Positions 47,120-55,103 of a DNA stretch of 64,000 nt are shown here, piece after piece. This DNA comes from Palleronia pontilimi (GTDB lineage Bacteria; Pseudomonadota; Alphaproteobacteria; Rhodobacterales; Rhodobacteraceae), in assembly GCF_016412875.1 (NCBI RefSeq), contig NZ_JAEKPD010000007.1:271417-335416 (forward strand), in the 5' to 3' direction. Below the pieces are notes generated by a model that made no database searches, had not been told where the DNA came from, and was given only the letters and a program-made list of their open reading frames with translations. Both the position numbers and the translations under genes were made by a program. Each line of letters opens with the position of its first letter. Within the stretch, counting starts at the first letter, position 1.

Positions 47120-48502
47120 TTACGCGCCCGGGTTGCAATCGCCCAGCGACGCGGCGTCGCCACCGAACTGCGGGTGGTTGGGCTCATAGGTCACCTGGTC
47201 GACCGGCGTAGCTTCGACGATTTCCACCAGGTCGAACTCGTTTTCCGGGTTCTCCTTGCCGCGCACGACGATGACGTCCTTGAAGCACTGGTGATCGGCC
47301 GCGCGATAGAGCGTGGGTCCGTTGCCCATGCCGTCGAACTCGAAGCCTTCCAAAGCCTCGACCACGGCGCAGGGGTTGAACGACCCGGCGCGGTTCACGG
47401 CATCCGCGTAAAGCAGCGTCTGCACGTAGCAGGTATGCGCCGCCTGGCTGGGCGGACGGCCGTATTTGTTGCCGAAGCTCTCGACGAAGGCGTTGGTGCC
47501 GACATAGCGCTCGCCCAGCTGGTTCTCGAGCTTCCAGTCCCAGTTCTGCGAGCCAAGGATCCCGGCGATGTTCTCGCCCGCACCCTGCGCCATCAGCTCG
47601 GAGTAAAGCGGCACGACGATTTCGAACTGCTTGCCGTTGGCTTCGGCTTCCCGCAGGCCGAACTGCACGGCGTTGGTCAGCGAGTTGACCATGTTGCCGC
47701 CGTAATGGTTCAGCACCAGCACGTCGGCGCCCGAGTTCAGGACCGGCGCGATGTACGACGAGAAGTCGGTCTGCGTCAGCGGCGTCTTGACCGAGTTCAC
47801 GGTTTCCCAGCCCATGGCCTCGGTCGACTGGCGCATCGCCTCTTCGGTCGTGTAGCCCCAGTTGTAGTCGGCCGTCAGGTGGTACGCCTTGCGGTCGGCA
47901 CCGTACTGGTCGATCAGGATCGGTGCGAGCGCGGCACCCGACATGTAGCTGTTGAAGAAGTGGCGGAAGCCGTTGGCCTTGCGATCGACGCCGGTCGTGT
48001 CGTTCGAATGCGTCAGGCCGGCCATGAAGATCACGCCCGCCTCCTGGCAGAGCGCCTGCACGGCCACGGCCACGCCCGAGGACGAGCCGCCGGTGATCAT
48101 GATGGCGCCGTCCTTTTCGATCATCGAGCGGGCCGAGGCGCGCGCGGCGTCCGATTTGGTCTGGGTGTCGCCGGTGACGTATTCGACGCGCTTGCCGTTG
48201 ATGCCGGTGCCGTCCAGAGTCTTGGACGAGAAGGTGTTCAGCATGCCGCCGTCGCCTTCACCGTTCAGGTGCTCGACGGCCAGCTCGTAGGCGCGCAGCT
48301 CGTCGGCGCCTTCGTCGGCATAGGGGCCCGACTGGGGCACGTTGAAGCCCAGCGTGACCGTGTCGCCCTGGGGCGCGTTGGTGAAGCCGGTATGCGCGGC
48401 GGCCCAGGCGGCGCCGGTGAAGATCGTCGGCGTAGCCAGCGCGATACCGCTGGCCGCACCGGTCTTCAGCAGACCGCGGCGGGTGAATTTGGATGACGTC
48501 AT
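47120..48502 (-). CDS. livK: ABC transporter substrate-binding protein (LivK-type), Tat-exported
   Basis: 460 residues. N-terminus MTSSKFTRRGLLKTGAASGI carries a twin-arginine motif (TRRGLLK) with cleavage near AAWAAA. The type I periplasmic-binding fold of the LivJ/K class is seen in VTLGFNVPQSGPYADEGADE, YVTGDTQTKSDAARASARSM, IMITGGSSSGVAVAVQALC and LNHYGGNMVNSLTNAVQFG. The ligand is unknown; linkage to acs and a short-chain-acyl regulator makes amides or short acids as plausible as amino acids. GGGAGGAAA sets the start. Confidence 0.93.
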   Translation of the reverse strand: MTSSKFTRRGLLKTGAASGIALATPTIFTGAAWAAAHTGFTNAPQGDTVTLGFNVPQSGPYADEGADELRAYELAVEHLNGEGDGGMLNTFSSKTLDGTGINGKRVEYVTGDTQTKSDAARASARSMIEKDGAIMITGGSSSGVAVAVQALCQEAGVIFMAGLTHSNDTTGVDRKANGFRHFFNSYMSGAALAPILIDQYGADRKAYHLTADYNWGYTTEEAMRQSTEAMGWETVNSVKTPLTQTDFSSYIAPVLNSGADVLVLNHYGGNMVNSLTNAVQFGLREAEANGKQFEIVVPLYSELMAQGAGENIAGILGSQNWDWKLENQLGERYVGTNAFVESFGNKYGRPPSQAAHTCYVQTLLYADAVNRAGSFNPCAVVEALEGFEFDGMGNGPTLYRAADHQCFKDVIVVRGKENPENEFDLVEIVEATPVDQVTYEPNHPQFGGDAASLGDCNPGA

Positions 48503-48591
48503 GTCTTTCCTCCCAAGAATTTTCTTCTGATCAGATGTCGCGCCGGGGCAGGGCCCGTATCGAATCTGCACCCTTTACAGGGCTGGAGCCG

Positions 48592-48619
48592 ATCGTAGCT
48601 TGCCCTGAAAAAACCGCAA
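48592..48619 (-). promoter_or_regulatory. Possible livKHMGF-acs promoter
   Basis: On the minus strand, TTGCGG (48614-48619), a 16-bp spacer and TACGAT (48592-48597), 90 bp before livK. The -10 is a fair match and the region is markedly AT-rich. This would drive the liv-acs run. Confidence 0.4.
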
Positions 48620-48646
48620 TAAAGCATTGAGTTTGCGAAATTAATT

Positions 48647-48693
48647 TGTAAATATTTACACAATGCAAGCGCGGAAAATGTAAATTTCTTTAC
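48647..48693. promoter_or_regulatory. Candidate operator: TGTAAAT-ATTTACA palindrome plus related dyad
   Basis: A perfect 14-bp palindrome TGTAAATATTTACA (48647-48660) and a second related dyad GTAAA-TTTC-TTTAC (48680-48693) lie in the AT-rich gap between livK and the ScfR-type regulator; TTTGCGAAA (48632-48640) lies next to them. Repeated GTAAA/TTTAC half-sites suggest binding of the adjacent HTH regulator to control both directions. Confidence 0.5.
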
Positions 48694-48736
48694 GCGCGAT
48701 CGCAGAAAGACATTGAGAATCCGAGGTTTTCCAAGC

Positions 48737-50050
48737 ATGCGCGGTATCGGTGGCGAAGGGGCGCGTATCCGCGCGCTGCGACTGCAAAAGGGGCTGGCCC
48801 AGGCCGGTCTGGCCCGCGACGCGGGAATATCGCCGTCCTATCTCAACCTGATCGAGCATGGCCGCCGTCCCATCGGTGGCAAGCTGCTGGGCGAACTGGC
48901 CCGCGCCCTGGACAGCGACCCGGCGGTCCTGTCGCAAGGGGCCGAGGCGGCGCAGATCGAAACCCTGCGCCGCGCCGCCGCTGCGTCCGGGACCGGAAGC
49001 GGTCCCGCGCCCGAACTGGACCGGATCGAAGCACTCGGGGCCGGGTTCCCTGGCTGGTCGGCGCTGATCCAGCGCCAGGCCGACCGGATCGCCACGCTCG
49101 AACGCGCGGTGGCCAGCCTGGGCGAGCGGCTCAGCCACGACCCGTTGCTGTCGGCGTCCGTGCACGACGTGCTGTCGGCGGTCACCGCGATCCGCTCGAC
49201 CTCGGCCATCCTGGTGGAAGATCCCGCGCTGGGCGCCGAGTGGCAGGCGCGCTTCCACCGCAACCTGTTCGAAGATAGCCGCCGCCTGGCCGACAGCGCC
49301 CGCGCGCTGGCCCGCCAGCTCGAAGCGGGCGCCGATGCCGACCGGGGCGCGACCACGCCGCTCGACGAGATGGAGGCGTGGCTGCAGGCCCGCGCCTTCC
49401 ACGTGGCCGAGCTCGAGAACGCCGCGGCCAGCGACGACACCGTGATCGGGTTGGCCGCGGATCTGCCCAGCGGTCCGGGCCGCACGCTGCTGACGGCCCA
49501 CCTGCAGCAATACGCCGCCGATGCCCGCAGCCTGCCGCTGGATGCGCTGGCCCGGCAAGTCGCGCGCCACGGCGCCGATCCCTTCGCGCTGGCCGCGGCG
49601 ATGGGGGTCGAGCCCGCGCCCGTCATGCGCCGCCTTGCCGCGGCGCCCGCCGACGTCGCGGGGGCCGAGATCGGACTGGTGCGCTGCGATGGTGCGGGCG
49701 CGCTGACCCTGCGCCGCGGGCTGCGCGGCTTCGGTCTGCCGCGGTTCGGGTCGGGCTGCGCGCTCTGGCCGCTTTACGAAGCGCTCTGGTCGCGCCGTCC
49801 GCTCATGCGGCGCCTGCAGCAGGCCGATGCCGCGCGGCCCGTGCGCGCCTTCGCGGTATCCGAGACGCGCTTTCCCGGCGGCCCGAACGCCCCCGGCATC
49901 GTCACCGCCACCATGCTGCTGGTGCCCCACGGCAGTTCCGCCGACGCCGCCGCCCCGGCGCTGCCGGTGGGCCAGACCTGCCGGATCTGCGCCCGCACGT
50001 CCTGTCCCGCGCGCACCGAGCCGTCGATCCTGCCCGACGCGCCGCTCTGA
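48737..50050 (+). CDS. ScfR-type HTH regulator with HisKA-like central helices
   Basis: 437 residues. XRE-type HTH at about 9-62 (IRALRLQKGLAQAGLARDAG, ISPSYLNLIEHGRRPIGGKL). The C-terminal short-chain-acyl-CoA regulator domain has GFGLPRFGSGCALWPLYEAL and the Cys cluster QTCRICARTSCPAR (Cys415, 418, 423). The middle lacks an ImmA/IrrE HExxH motif. Instead residues 138-196 (SVHDVLSAVTAIRSTSAIL, then ARFHRNLFEDSRRL) align without gaps to the HisKA helices of the kinase three genes downstream, His143 matching His674. It likely controls the divergent liv-acs operon. The ATG at 48737 follows GAGG at long spacing. Confidence 0.9.
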   Translation: MRGIGGEGARIRALRLQKGLAQAGLARDAGISPSYLNLIEHGRRPIGGKLLGELARALDSDPAVLSQGAEAAQIETLRRAAAASGTGSGPAPELDRIEALGAGFPGWSALIQRQADRIATLERAVASLGERLSHDPLLSASVHDVLSAVTAIRSTSAILVEDPALGAEWQARFHRNLFEDSRRLADSARALARQLEAGADADRGATTPLDEMEAWLQARAFHVAELENAAASDDTVIGLAADLPSGPGRTLLTAHLQQYAADARSLPLDALARQVARHGADPFALAAAMGVEPAPVMRRLAAAPADVAGAEIGLVRCDGAGALTLRRGLRGFGLPRFGSGCALWPLYEALWSRRPLMRRLQQADAARPVRAFAVSETRFPGGPNAPGIVTATMLLVPHGSSADAAAPALPVGQTCRICARTSCPARTEPSILPDAPL

Positions 50051-50148
50051 GCCGGGCGCGCGCTTTTGACAGGCGCCGACCGCCCCGCCATAGTCGGAAT
50101 GGGAGACGTCGGACCGCCCGCCGGGCCGACCGTATGGGAGGAGAGCCG

Positions 50149-50538
50149 TTGACCAACGGCAAGCGCGTTCTGCTGATCGAGGACGAGCCCAATATCATTG
50201 AAGCGGTCCGCTTCATCCTGTCGCGCGACGGGTGGCACGTGGCGACCCATTCGCAGGGTTCGGACGCGGTGGATGCCGTCCGCGCCAAGGCGCCGGACCT
50301 GGTGATCCTGGACGTGATGCTGCCCGACCGCTCGGGCTACGACATCCTGGCCGATCTGCGCGCCGACGACGCCACGCGGGCGCTGCCGGTGATGGTGCTG
50401 ACGGCGCGCGGCCAGCAGAAGGACCGCGAGGCGGCGCTCAGCCTGGGGGCCACGCGCTTCATGGTGAAACCCTTCGCCAACGCAGACCTGCTGAACGCGG
50501 TCCGCGACATGGCGGCGGGCCTGCAGACCGGTGACTGA
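50149..50538 (+). CDS. Single-domain response regulator
   Basis: 129 residues, receiver domain only, with no DNA-binding output. Acidic pocket EDEP (11-14), phospho-acceptor Asp55 in LVILDVMLPDRSG, Thr85 in VMVLTARGQ and Lys107 in FMVKPFAN. It likely receives phosphate from the SLC5-type kinase encoded two genes downstream. The start is TTG at 50149, placed 4 nt after GGAGGAGA; the ATG at 50134 is part of that ribosome site region. The next gene begins inside its 3' end. Confidence 0.93.
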   Translation: MTNGKRVLLIEDEPNIIEAVRFILSRDGWHVATHSQGSDAVDAVRAKAPDLVILDVMLPDRSGYDILADLRADDATRALPVMVLTARGQQKDREAALSLGATRFMVKPFANADLLNAVRDMAAGLQTGD

Positions 50539-50818
50539 GCGACCGCCCCCGCCGCCCGTCCCGGACCCCGAAGAGCTGTCGCGCGCCGACGACCGCCGCC
50601 GCCGCGTCCACGATGCCGCGCGGATCCTGCCGCTGCTGGGCGTGGTGCTGTTCGCGCTGCCCGTGCTTTGGGCGGCGTCCGGGCCGCCCGCGTCGTCGGC
50701 GCGCAGCGGGCTTTACATCTTCGCCGTCTGGGCGTTGCTGATCGTCGCGGCCCGCGCGCTGGCCTACGCGCTGTCGCGGGCCGAGCGGGGGCCACGCGGC
50801 CCCGGTCCGTCGCCGTGA
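50531..50818 (+). CDS. Small two-helix membrane protein
   Basis: 95 residues, GTG start overlapping the receiver gene stop. Proline-rich N-terminus (MTERPPPPPVPDPEELSRAD), two transmembrane helices (ILPLLGVVLFALPVLWAA and GLYIFAVWALLIVAARALAY) and a basic tail. The function is unknown. Position between receiver and kinase, with translational overlap, implies a role in the same signalling unit, for example as a kinase accessory subunit. Confidence 0.8.
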   Translation: MTERPPPPPVPDPEELSRADDRRRRVHDAARILPLLGVVLFALPVLWAASGPPASSARSGLYIFAVWALLIVAARALAYALSRAERGPRGPGPSP

Positions 50819-50834
50819 TCGCCGTGGCGCGCCC

Positions 50835-53519
50835 ATGACGTTCAACATGCTCATCCTGGGATCGCTCGCCTACGTGGCGCTGCTTTTCGCCGTGGCCTTC
50901 TGGGCCGAGCGCCGCGCCATGCGGGGCCGGGCCGGGTGGCTGCGCGGCCCGGTGATCTACACCCTGTCGCTGTCGATCTACTGCACCGCCTGGACCTTCT
51001 ACGGCGCCGTCGGATCGGCGGCGCGCAACGGGCTGGAATTTGTCGCGATCTATTCCGGGCCCACGCTGGTGCTGGTCGGCTGGTGGGTTCTGCTGCGCAA
51101 GCTGGTGCGGATCGGACGCGCCCAGCGGATCACGTCGATCGCCGACCTGATCTCGTCGCGCTACGGCAAATCGCCCTTCCTGGGCGGTCTGGTCACGCTT
51201 CTGGCGGTCGTGGGGATCACGCCCTACATCGCGCTTCAGCTGCAATCCATCACGCTGAGCTTCGCCGCATTCTCGGGGCGCGGTCCCGAGGACGTGAACG
51301 ACATCGCGCTGCTGTCGGCGATCGGGCTGGCGGTCTTCACCATCGTCTTCGGCACCCGCAACCTGGACGTGAACGAGCGCCACAGCGGCATCGTCACCGC
51401 CATCGCGCTCGAGGCCTTGGTCAAGCTGGTGGCGCTTCTGGCCGTGGGCGCCTTCGTGGTCTGGGGCGTGGCGGGGGGGCCAGCGGCCACCTACGCGATG
51501 ATCGAAGCGTCCCCCATCGCCGACTGGCAGATGCAGCCCGCGCGCTGGCTTGGCGTCACCTTCCTGTCGGCTGCCGCCTTCCTGTGCCTGCCGCGCATGT
51601 TCCAGGTGCTGGTGGTCGAGAATTCGGACGAGCGGCACCTGGCCACCGCGTCCTGGGCCTTCCCGCTGTACCTTTTCGCCATGAGCCTGTTCGTCGTGCC
51701 CATCGCGGTCGCCGGGCTCACTTACTTGCCCGCAGGCTCGAACCCCGACCTGTTCGTCCTCACCGTGCCGCTCTCGCGCGGCCAGGACGAGCTGGCGATG
51801 TTGGCCTTCCTGGGTGGCTTTTCGTCGGCCACCTCGATGGTGATCGTCGCGGCGATCGCGCTGGCCACGATGATCTCGAACCACATCGTCGTGCCGCTGT
51901 GGCTGAGCCTGGGGCGCGGGCAGGGCGCCACCATGTCGGGCGACGTGCGCCACCTGATCATCGGGGCGCGGCGCGCGGCCATCGTCGGTCTGCTGGCGCT
52001 GGGCTACGTCTATTTCCGCACCTCCGGCGGCGGCGCGTTCCTGGCCTCGATCGGCCTGATCAGCTTTTGCGGCATCGCCCAGGTGGTCCCTGCGCTTCTG
52101 GGCGGGATCTTCTGGCGGGGTGCCACGCGCGTGGGCGCGGGCGCGGGGCTGACCTTGGGCTTCGCGATCTGGGCCTGGACCCTGTTCCTGCCCAGCGTCG
52201 GCGATGGCACGGTGCTGGGCGCGCAGATCATGGCCGATGGCCCCTTCGGTGTCGGCTGGCTGCGCCCGCAGGCGCTGTTCGGGATCGACGGGATCGACCC
52301 GCTGCTGCACACGCTGGTCTGGTCCATGGCCTTCAACACCGCGGCGTTCCTGGCGGGCTCGCTCTTAAGCCGCGCCAGCCCGCTCGAGCGGGTGCAGGGC
52401 GCGGCAATGGTCAACGTCTTTCGTCACGCCGCCGGTCCGCGCGGCGCGTCCTCGGCCCCGGTCGAGGCCGAGGATCTGCTGCTGATGGCGCAACGCATCC
52501 TTGGCGCGCGCGAGGCGCAGCGCCTGTTCCAGTCCGCGGCCTCCGCGCAGGGCAAGCTGGGATACCTGCCCGACGTCACGCCCGATTTCGTCGAGATGCT
52601 CGAACGCCAGCTTGCGGGCTCGGTCGGCGCGGCCACCGCCCACGCCATGGTCGGCCAAATCACCGGCGGCGCGATCCTGTCGGTCGAGCAGCTGATGCGG
52701 GTGGCCGACGAGACGGCGCAGATCATGGAATATTCCGCCCGGCTCGAAGCGCAATCCGACGAGCTGACCCGCACCGCGCGCCAGTTGCGCGACGCCAACG
52801 ACAAGCTGACGCGCCTGTCGATCCAGAAGGACGCGTTTCTCAGCCAGATCAGCCACGAGCTGCGCACGCCCATGACCTCGATCCGCGCGTTTTCCGAGAT
52901 CCTGCGCGACGGCGCGGACATGGCCCCCGACCAGCGCGCGCGGTTCTCGGGCGTGATTCACGACGAGGCGCGGCGCCTGACCCGGCTGCTGGATGATTTG
53001 CTGGACCTCGGTGTGCTCGAGGCGGGGCAGGTGTCGCTCAGGCTTGATGCCGTGACGCTTGGCGACGTGATCGACCGCGCGGTGGCGTCGGCGGGCGAGC
53101 TCACGCGGCTCGAGATCCGCCGCGACCGCGCGCGCGAGCGGGTCCGGATCGAAACCGACCCCGATCGCCTGAGCCAGGTCTTCATCAACCTGATCGGCAA
53201 CGCGGTGAAGTATTGCGATGCCGACCGCCCGGTCCTGACGATCCGCGTGCGGCCCTCGGGGCAGGGCTGGGACGTGGATTTCAGCGATAACGGATCGGGG
53301 GTGCCGCGCGCCCAGCAGGACATGATCTTCGAGAAATTCGCGCGCGCCGGTGACACCGACGCGGCCGGGGGCGCAGGCCTGGGACTGGCCATCTGCCGCG
53401 AGATCATGGCGCGGCTCGGCGGAGATATCGCGTATCTGCCCGGCCAGTCGGGGGCGGCTTTCCGCGTCCACGTGCCGACCCGCCTTGGCGCCAGTTCCGG
53501 CAAGGCGGCAGCCGAATAG
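50835..53519 (+). CDS. SLC5-STAC hybrid sensor histidine kinase (CrbS/CbrA-like)
   Basis: 894 residues. An SLC5 solute:sodium symporter-like domain with about 13 helices fills 1-510 (SIYCTAWTFYGAVGSAARNG, ITSIADLISSRYGKSPFLGG, AFLGGFSSATSMVIVAAIAL). A STAC region (about 540-640) has MLERQLAGSVGAATAHAMVG. The HisKA H-box is FLSQISHELRTPMTSIRAFS (His674); HATPase boxes are INLIGNAVKYC, FSDNGSGVP, FEKFARA and GAGLGLAICREI. The PAS domain of CbrA is absent. CrbS homologs sense C2/acetate status and control acs in Vibrio and Pseudomonas, fitting the acs gene here. Confidence 0.95.
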   Translation: MTFNMLILGSLAYVALLFAVAFWAERRAMRGRAGWLRGPVIYTLSLSIYCTAWTFYGAVGSAARNGLEFVAIYSGPTLVLVGWWVLLRKLVRIGRAQRITSIADLISSRYGKSPFLGGLVTLLAVVGITPYIALQLQSITLSFAAFSGRGPEDVNDIALLSAIGLAVFTIVFGTRNLDVNERHSGIVTAIALEALVKLVALLAVGAFVVWGVAGGPAATYAMIEASPIADWQMQPARWLGVTFLSAAAFLCLPRMFQVLVVENSDERHLATASWAFPLYLFAMSLFVVPIAVAGLTYLPAGSNPDLFVLTVPLSRGQDELAMLAFLGGFSSATSMVIVAAIALATMISNHIVVPLWLSLGRGQGATMSGDVRHLIIGARRAAIVGLLALGYVYFRTSGGGAFLASIGLISFCGIAQVVPALLGGIFWRGATRVGAGAGLTLGFAIWAWTLFLPSVGDGTVLGAQIMADGPFGVGWLRPQALFGIDGIDPLLHTLVWSMAFNTAAFLAGSLLSRASPLERVQGAAMVNVFRHAAGPRGASSAPVEAEDLLLMAQRILGAREAQRLFQSAASAQGKLGYLPDVTPDFVEMLERQLAGSVGAATAHAMVGQITGGAILSVEQLMRVADETAQIMEYSARLEAQSDELTRTARQLRDANDKLTRLSIQKDAFLSQISHELRTPMTSIRAFSEILRDGADMAPDQRARFSGVIHDEARRLTRLLDDLLDLGVLEAGQVSLRLDAVTLGDVIDRAVASAGELTRLEIRRDRARERVRIETDPDRLSQVFINLIGNAVKYCDADRPVLTIRVRPSGQGWDVDFSDNGSGVPRAQQDMIFEKFARAGDTDAAGGAGLGLAICREIMARLGGDIAYLPGQSGAAFRVHVPTRLGASSGKAAAE

Positions 53520-53579
53520 CCGGACCTTCAGGCTTTGGTAAGGCTCTTGCGTCAGGTTGGCACCAGATTCGCAGCCAGG

Positions 53580-54506
53580 ATGGCGTTGCCCATGTCCGAC
53601 CTTTCCCCCTTGCGACGCAAGATCGGGACGAAGCGGCCCAGTGATGTGCCGCCGCCGCTGACACCGGAACGGGTGTGGCGACGGGCGGTCCAGCACGGCC
53701 TGATGCGCGCCATCGGGCTGGAAGCCGTGATCGGCGAGGTGACGTGCGACACCATCCTTCCCGATGCCGCGGGCGATCTGGTGGAAGACGGCGCGCTGGT
53801 GGCCCTTCTCGACGGACCGCTGGGCTATGGCCTGATCGTGGTGTCGCGCGACCTTCTGGGCGCGATGCTCGAGATGCTGACGCTTGGCCGCGTGCAGAAG
53901 CGCCCCCTGTCGGACCGCGTGGTGACCGCCACCGACGCCGCTATCTTGGCCGATCCCCTGGACCGCGTCCTCGCCACTCAGCAGGCGCTGGTGGCCGAAA
54001 TGGGCGTGGCCACGCTGGCCTCGGGCTATCGCTTCGCCACCCGGATCGAGAACACGCGCGAAATCGCCCTGTCGCTCGAGGATGAGACCCACGACCTTTT
54101 CACCATCGCGCTCGAAGCGGGTCCGGGCGGGCCGCGCAGCGGCAAGCTGACCTTGGTGTTGCCGCGCGCCCCCGTCGCGCCGACCGACGAGGCAGGGCCG
54201 CAGGACTGGAACGCCCGGATCGAATCACGCGTGCTGGGCGCGCAGGTGCCGCTGACGGCCGAACTGACCCGGCTCAGTCTTTCGGTGCGGGCGCTGCAGA
54301 ACCTGAAGCCCGGCGACACGCTGCCCCTGGGGCGCCATGCGATCAACGACGTCAAGATCGTCTCGACCGGGGGCCAACCGCTTTGCGTCGGCCGTCTCGG
54401 CCAGAGCGGCGGACGCAAGGCGGTCAGGATCGGCGTGACGCCCGAAACCTTCAGCGCGGCGCGCCTGTCCCGGGCCGGGATGGGAAGCGACAGCGCCGCC
54501 GAATGA
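53580..54506 (+). CDS. FliM/FliN C-terminal (SpoA) domain protein, orphan
   Basis: 308 residues, cytoplasmic. The C-terminal SpoA domain has ARIESRVLGAQVPLTAELTR, LSLSVRALQNLKPGDTLPLG and GRLGQSGGRKAVRIG. The N-terminal two thirds (ALVALLDGPLGYGLIVVSRD, LGAMLEMLTLGRVQKRPLSD, ATDAAILADPLDRVL) resembles a FliM-like middle domain. FliM/FliN form the flagellar switch that binds CheY-P, but no other flagellar gene is nearby. The start is 53580 (53592 also possible). Confidence 0.85.
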   Translation: MALPMSDLSPLRRKIGTKRPSDVPPPLTPERVWRRAVQHGLMRAIGLEAVIGEVTCDTILPDAAGDLVEDGALVALLDGPLGYGLIVVSRDLLGAMLEMLTLGRVQKRPLSDRVVTATDAAILADPLDRVLATQQALVAEMGVATLASGYRFATRIENTREIALSLEDETHDLFTIALEAGPGGPRSGKLTLVLPRAPVAPTDEAGPQDWNARIESRVLGAQVPLTAELTRLSLSVRALQNLKPGDTLPLGRHAINDVKIVSTGGQPLCVGRLGQSGGRKAVRIGVTPETFSAARLSRAGMGSDSAAE

Positions 54507-54531
54507 TCGCCGGATCGCGCGGGGTGGGTGC

Positions 54532-54975
54532 TCAGGCGGGCCCGTCGCGATGGGCCTGTCCGATGGCTGCCAGCTGACCCGCGACGGGGGACAGATCGTA
54601 GCCCGCGCGGGCGGCGGCTTCGACGATCTTCTGCACCTCGGTCGTCTCGGCGGCGCCGAAGGCCCAGACAAAGCACGACCGCGTGCCCGACCGGCAATAG
54701 GCCAGAACGGGACCGTCGGCCTCGGCCAGGACCTGCGCTTGCGCCGCGATCTGCGGTGCGCCCAGGCCGCCATTGCTGACGGGGTTGTCGTGGAACGCCA
54801 GTCCCGCCGCCTCGGCCGCGGCACGGATCGCGGCGCTGGCCTGGTCTGGCGCGACCTCGTCATCGGGCCGGTTGCAGATGATCGCCGAGAAGCCTGATGC
54901 GGCGATCCCGGGCACGTCCGAGACGTCGATCTGCGGCGAGACCGCGTAAGACGGGGTGATCTGACGGATATTCAT
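54532..54975 (-). CDS. TIGR01244/DUF442-type phosphatase-like sulfur transferase
   Basis: 147 residues: MNIRQITPSYAVSPQIDVSD, GFSAIICNRPDDEVAPDQAS and the P-loop-like PVLAYCRSGTRSCFVWAFG with the Cys-x5-Arg signature of dual-specificity phosphatases. This matches the Blh-type domain that in other bacteria is fused to a beta-lactamase-fold sulfide-handling enzyme; the catalytic Cys and Arg are present. It is a stand-alone version here. The substrate is unknown. It converges on the FliM/FliN-domain gene. Confidence 0.88.
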   Translation of the reverse strand: MNIRQITPSYAVSPQIDVSDVPGIAASGFSAIICNRPDDEVAPDQASAAIRAAAEAAGLAFHDNPVSNGGLGAPQIAAQAQVLAEADGPVLAYCRSGTRSCFVWAFGAAETTEVQKIVEAAARAGYDLSPVAGQLAAIGQAHRDGPA

Positions 54976-55103
54976 GGCGGGTCTTTCAGGCTGTTGGGCT
55001 CGGCGTCACCATACCGAAGCCGCGCGGAAGGGAAAGCTGGGTGGCAGGGCTTCTGCGAAGGCGGCGCGCAGAAATCCGCGGCCTCCACGCGCGCGTCGCA
55101 GCG

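Noticed and set aside
50337..52310. 657-codon minus-strand frame opposite the kinase
   Set aside because: Gln/Arg/Asp-rich antisense shadow of the SLC5 kinase gene.
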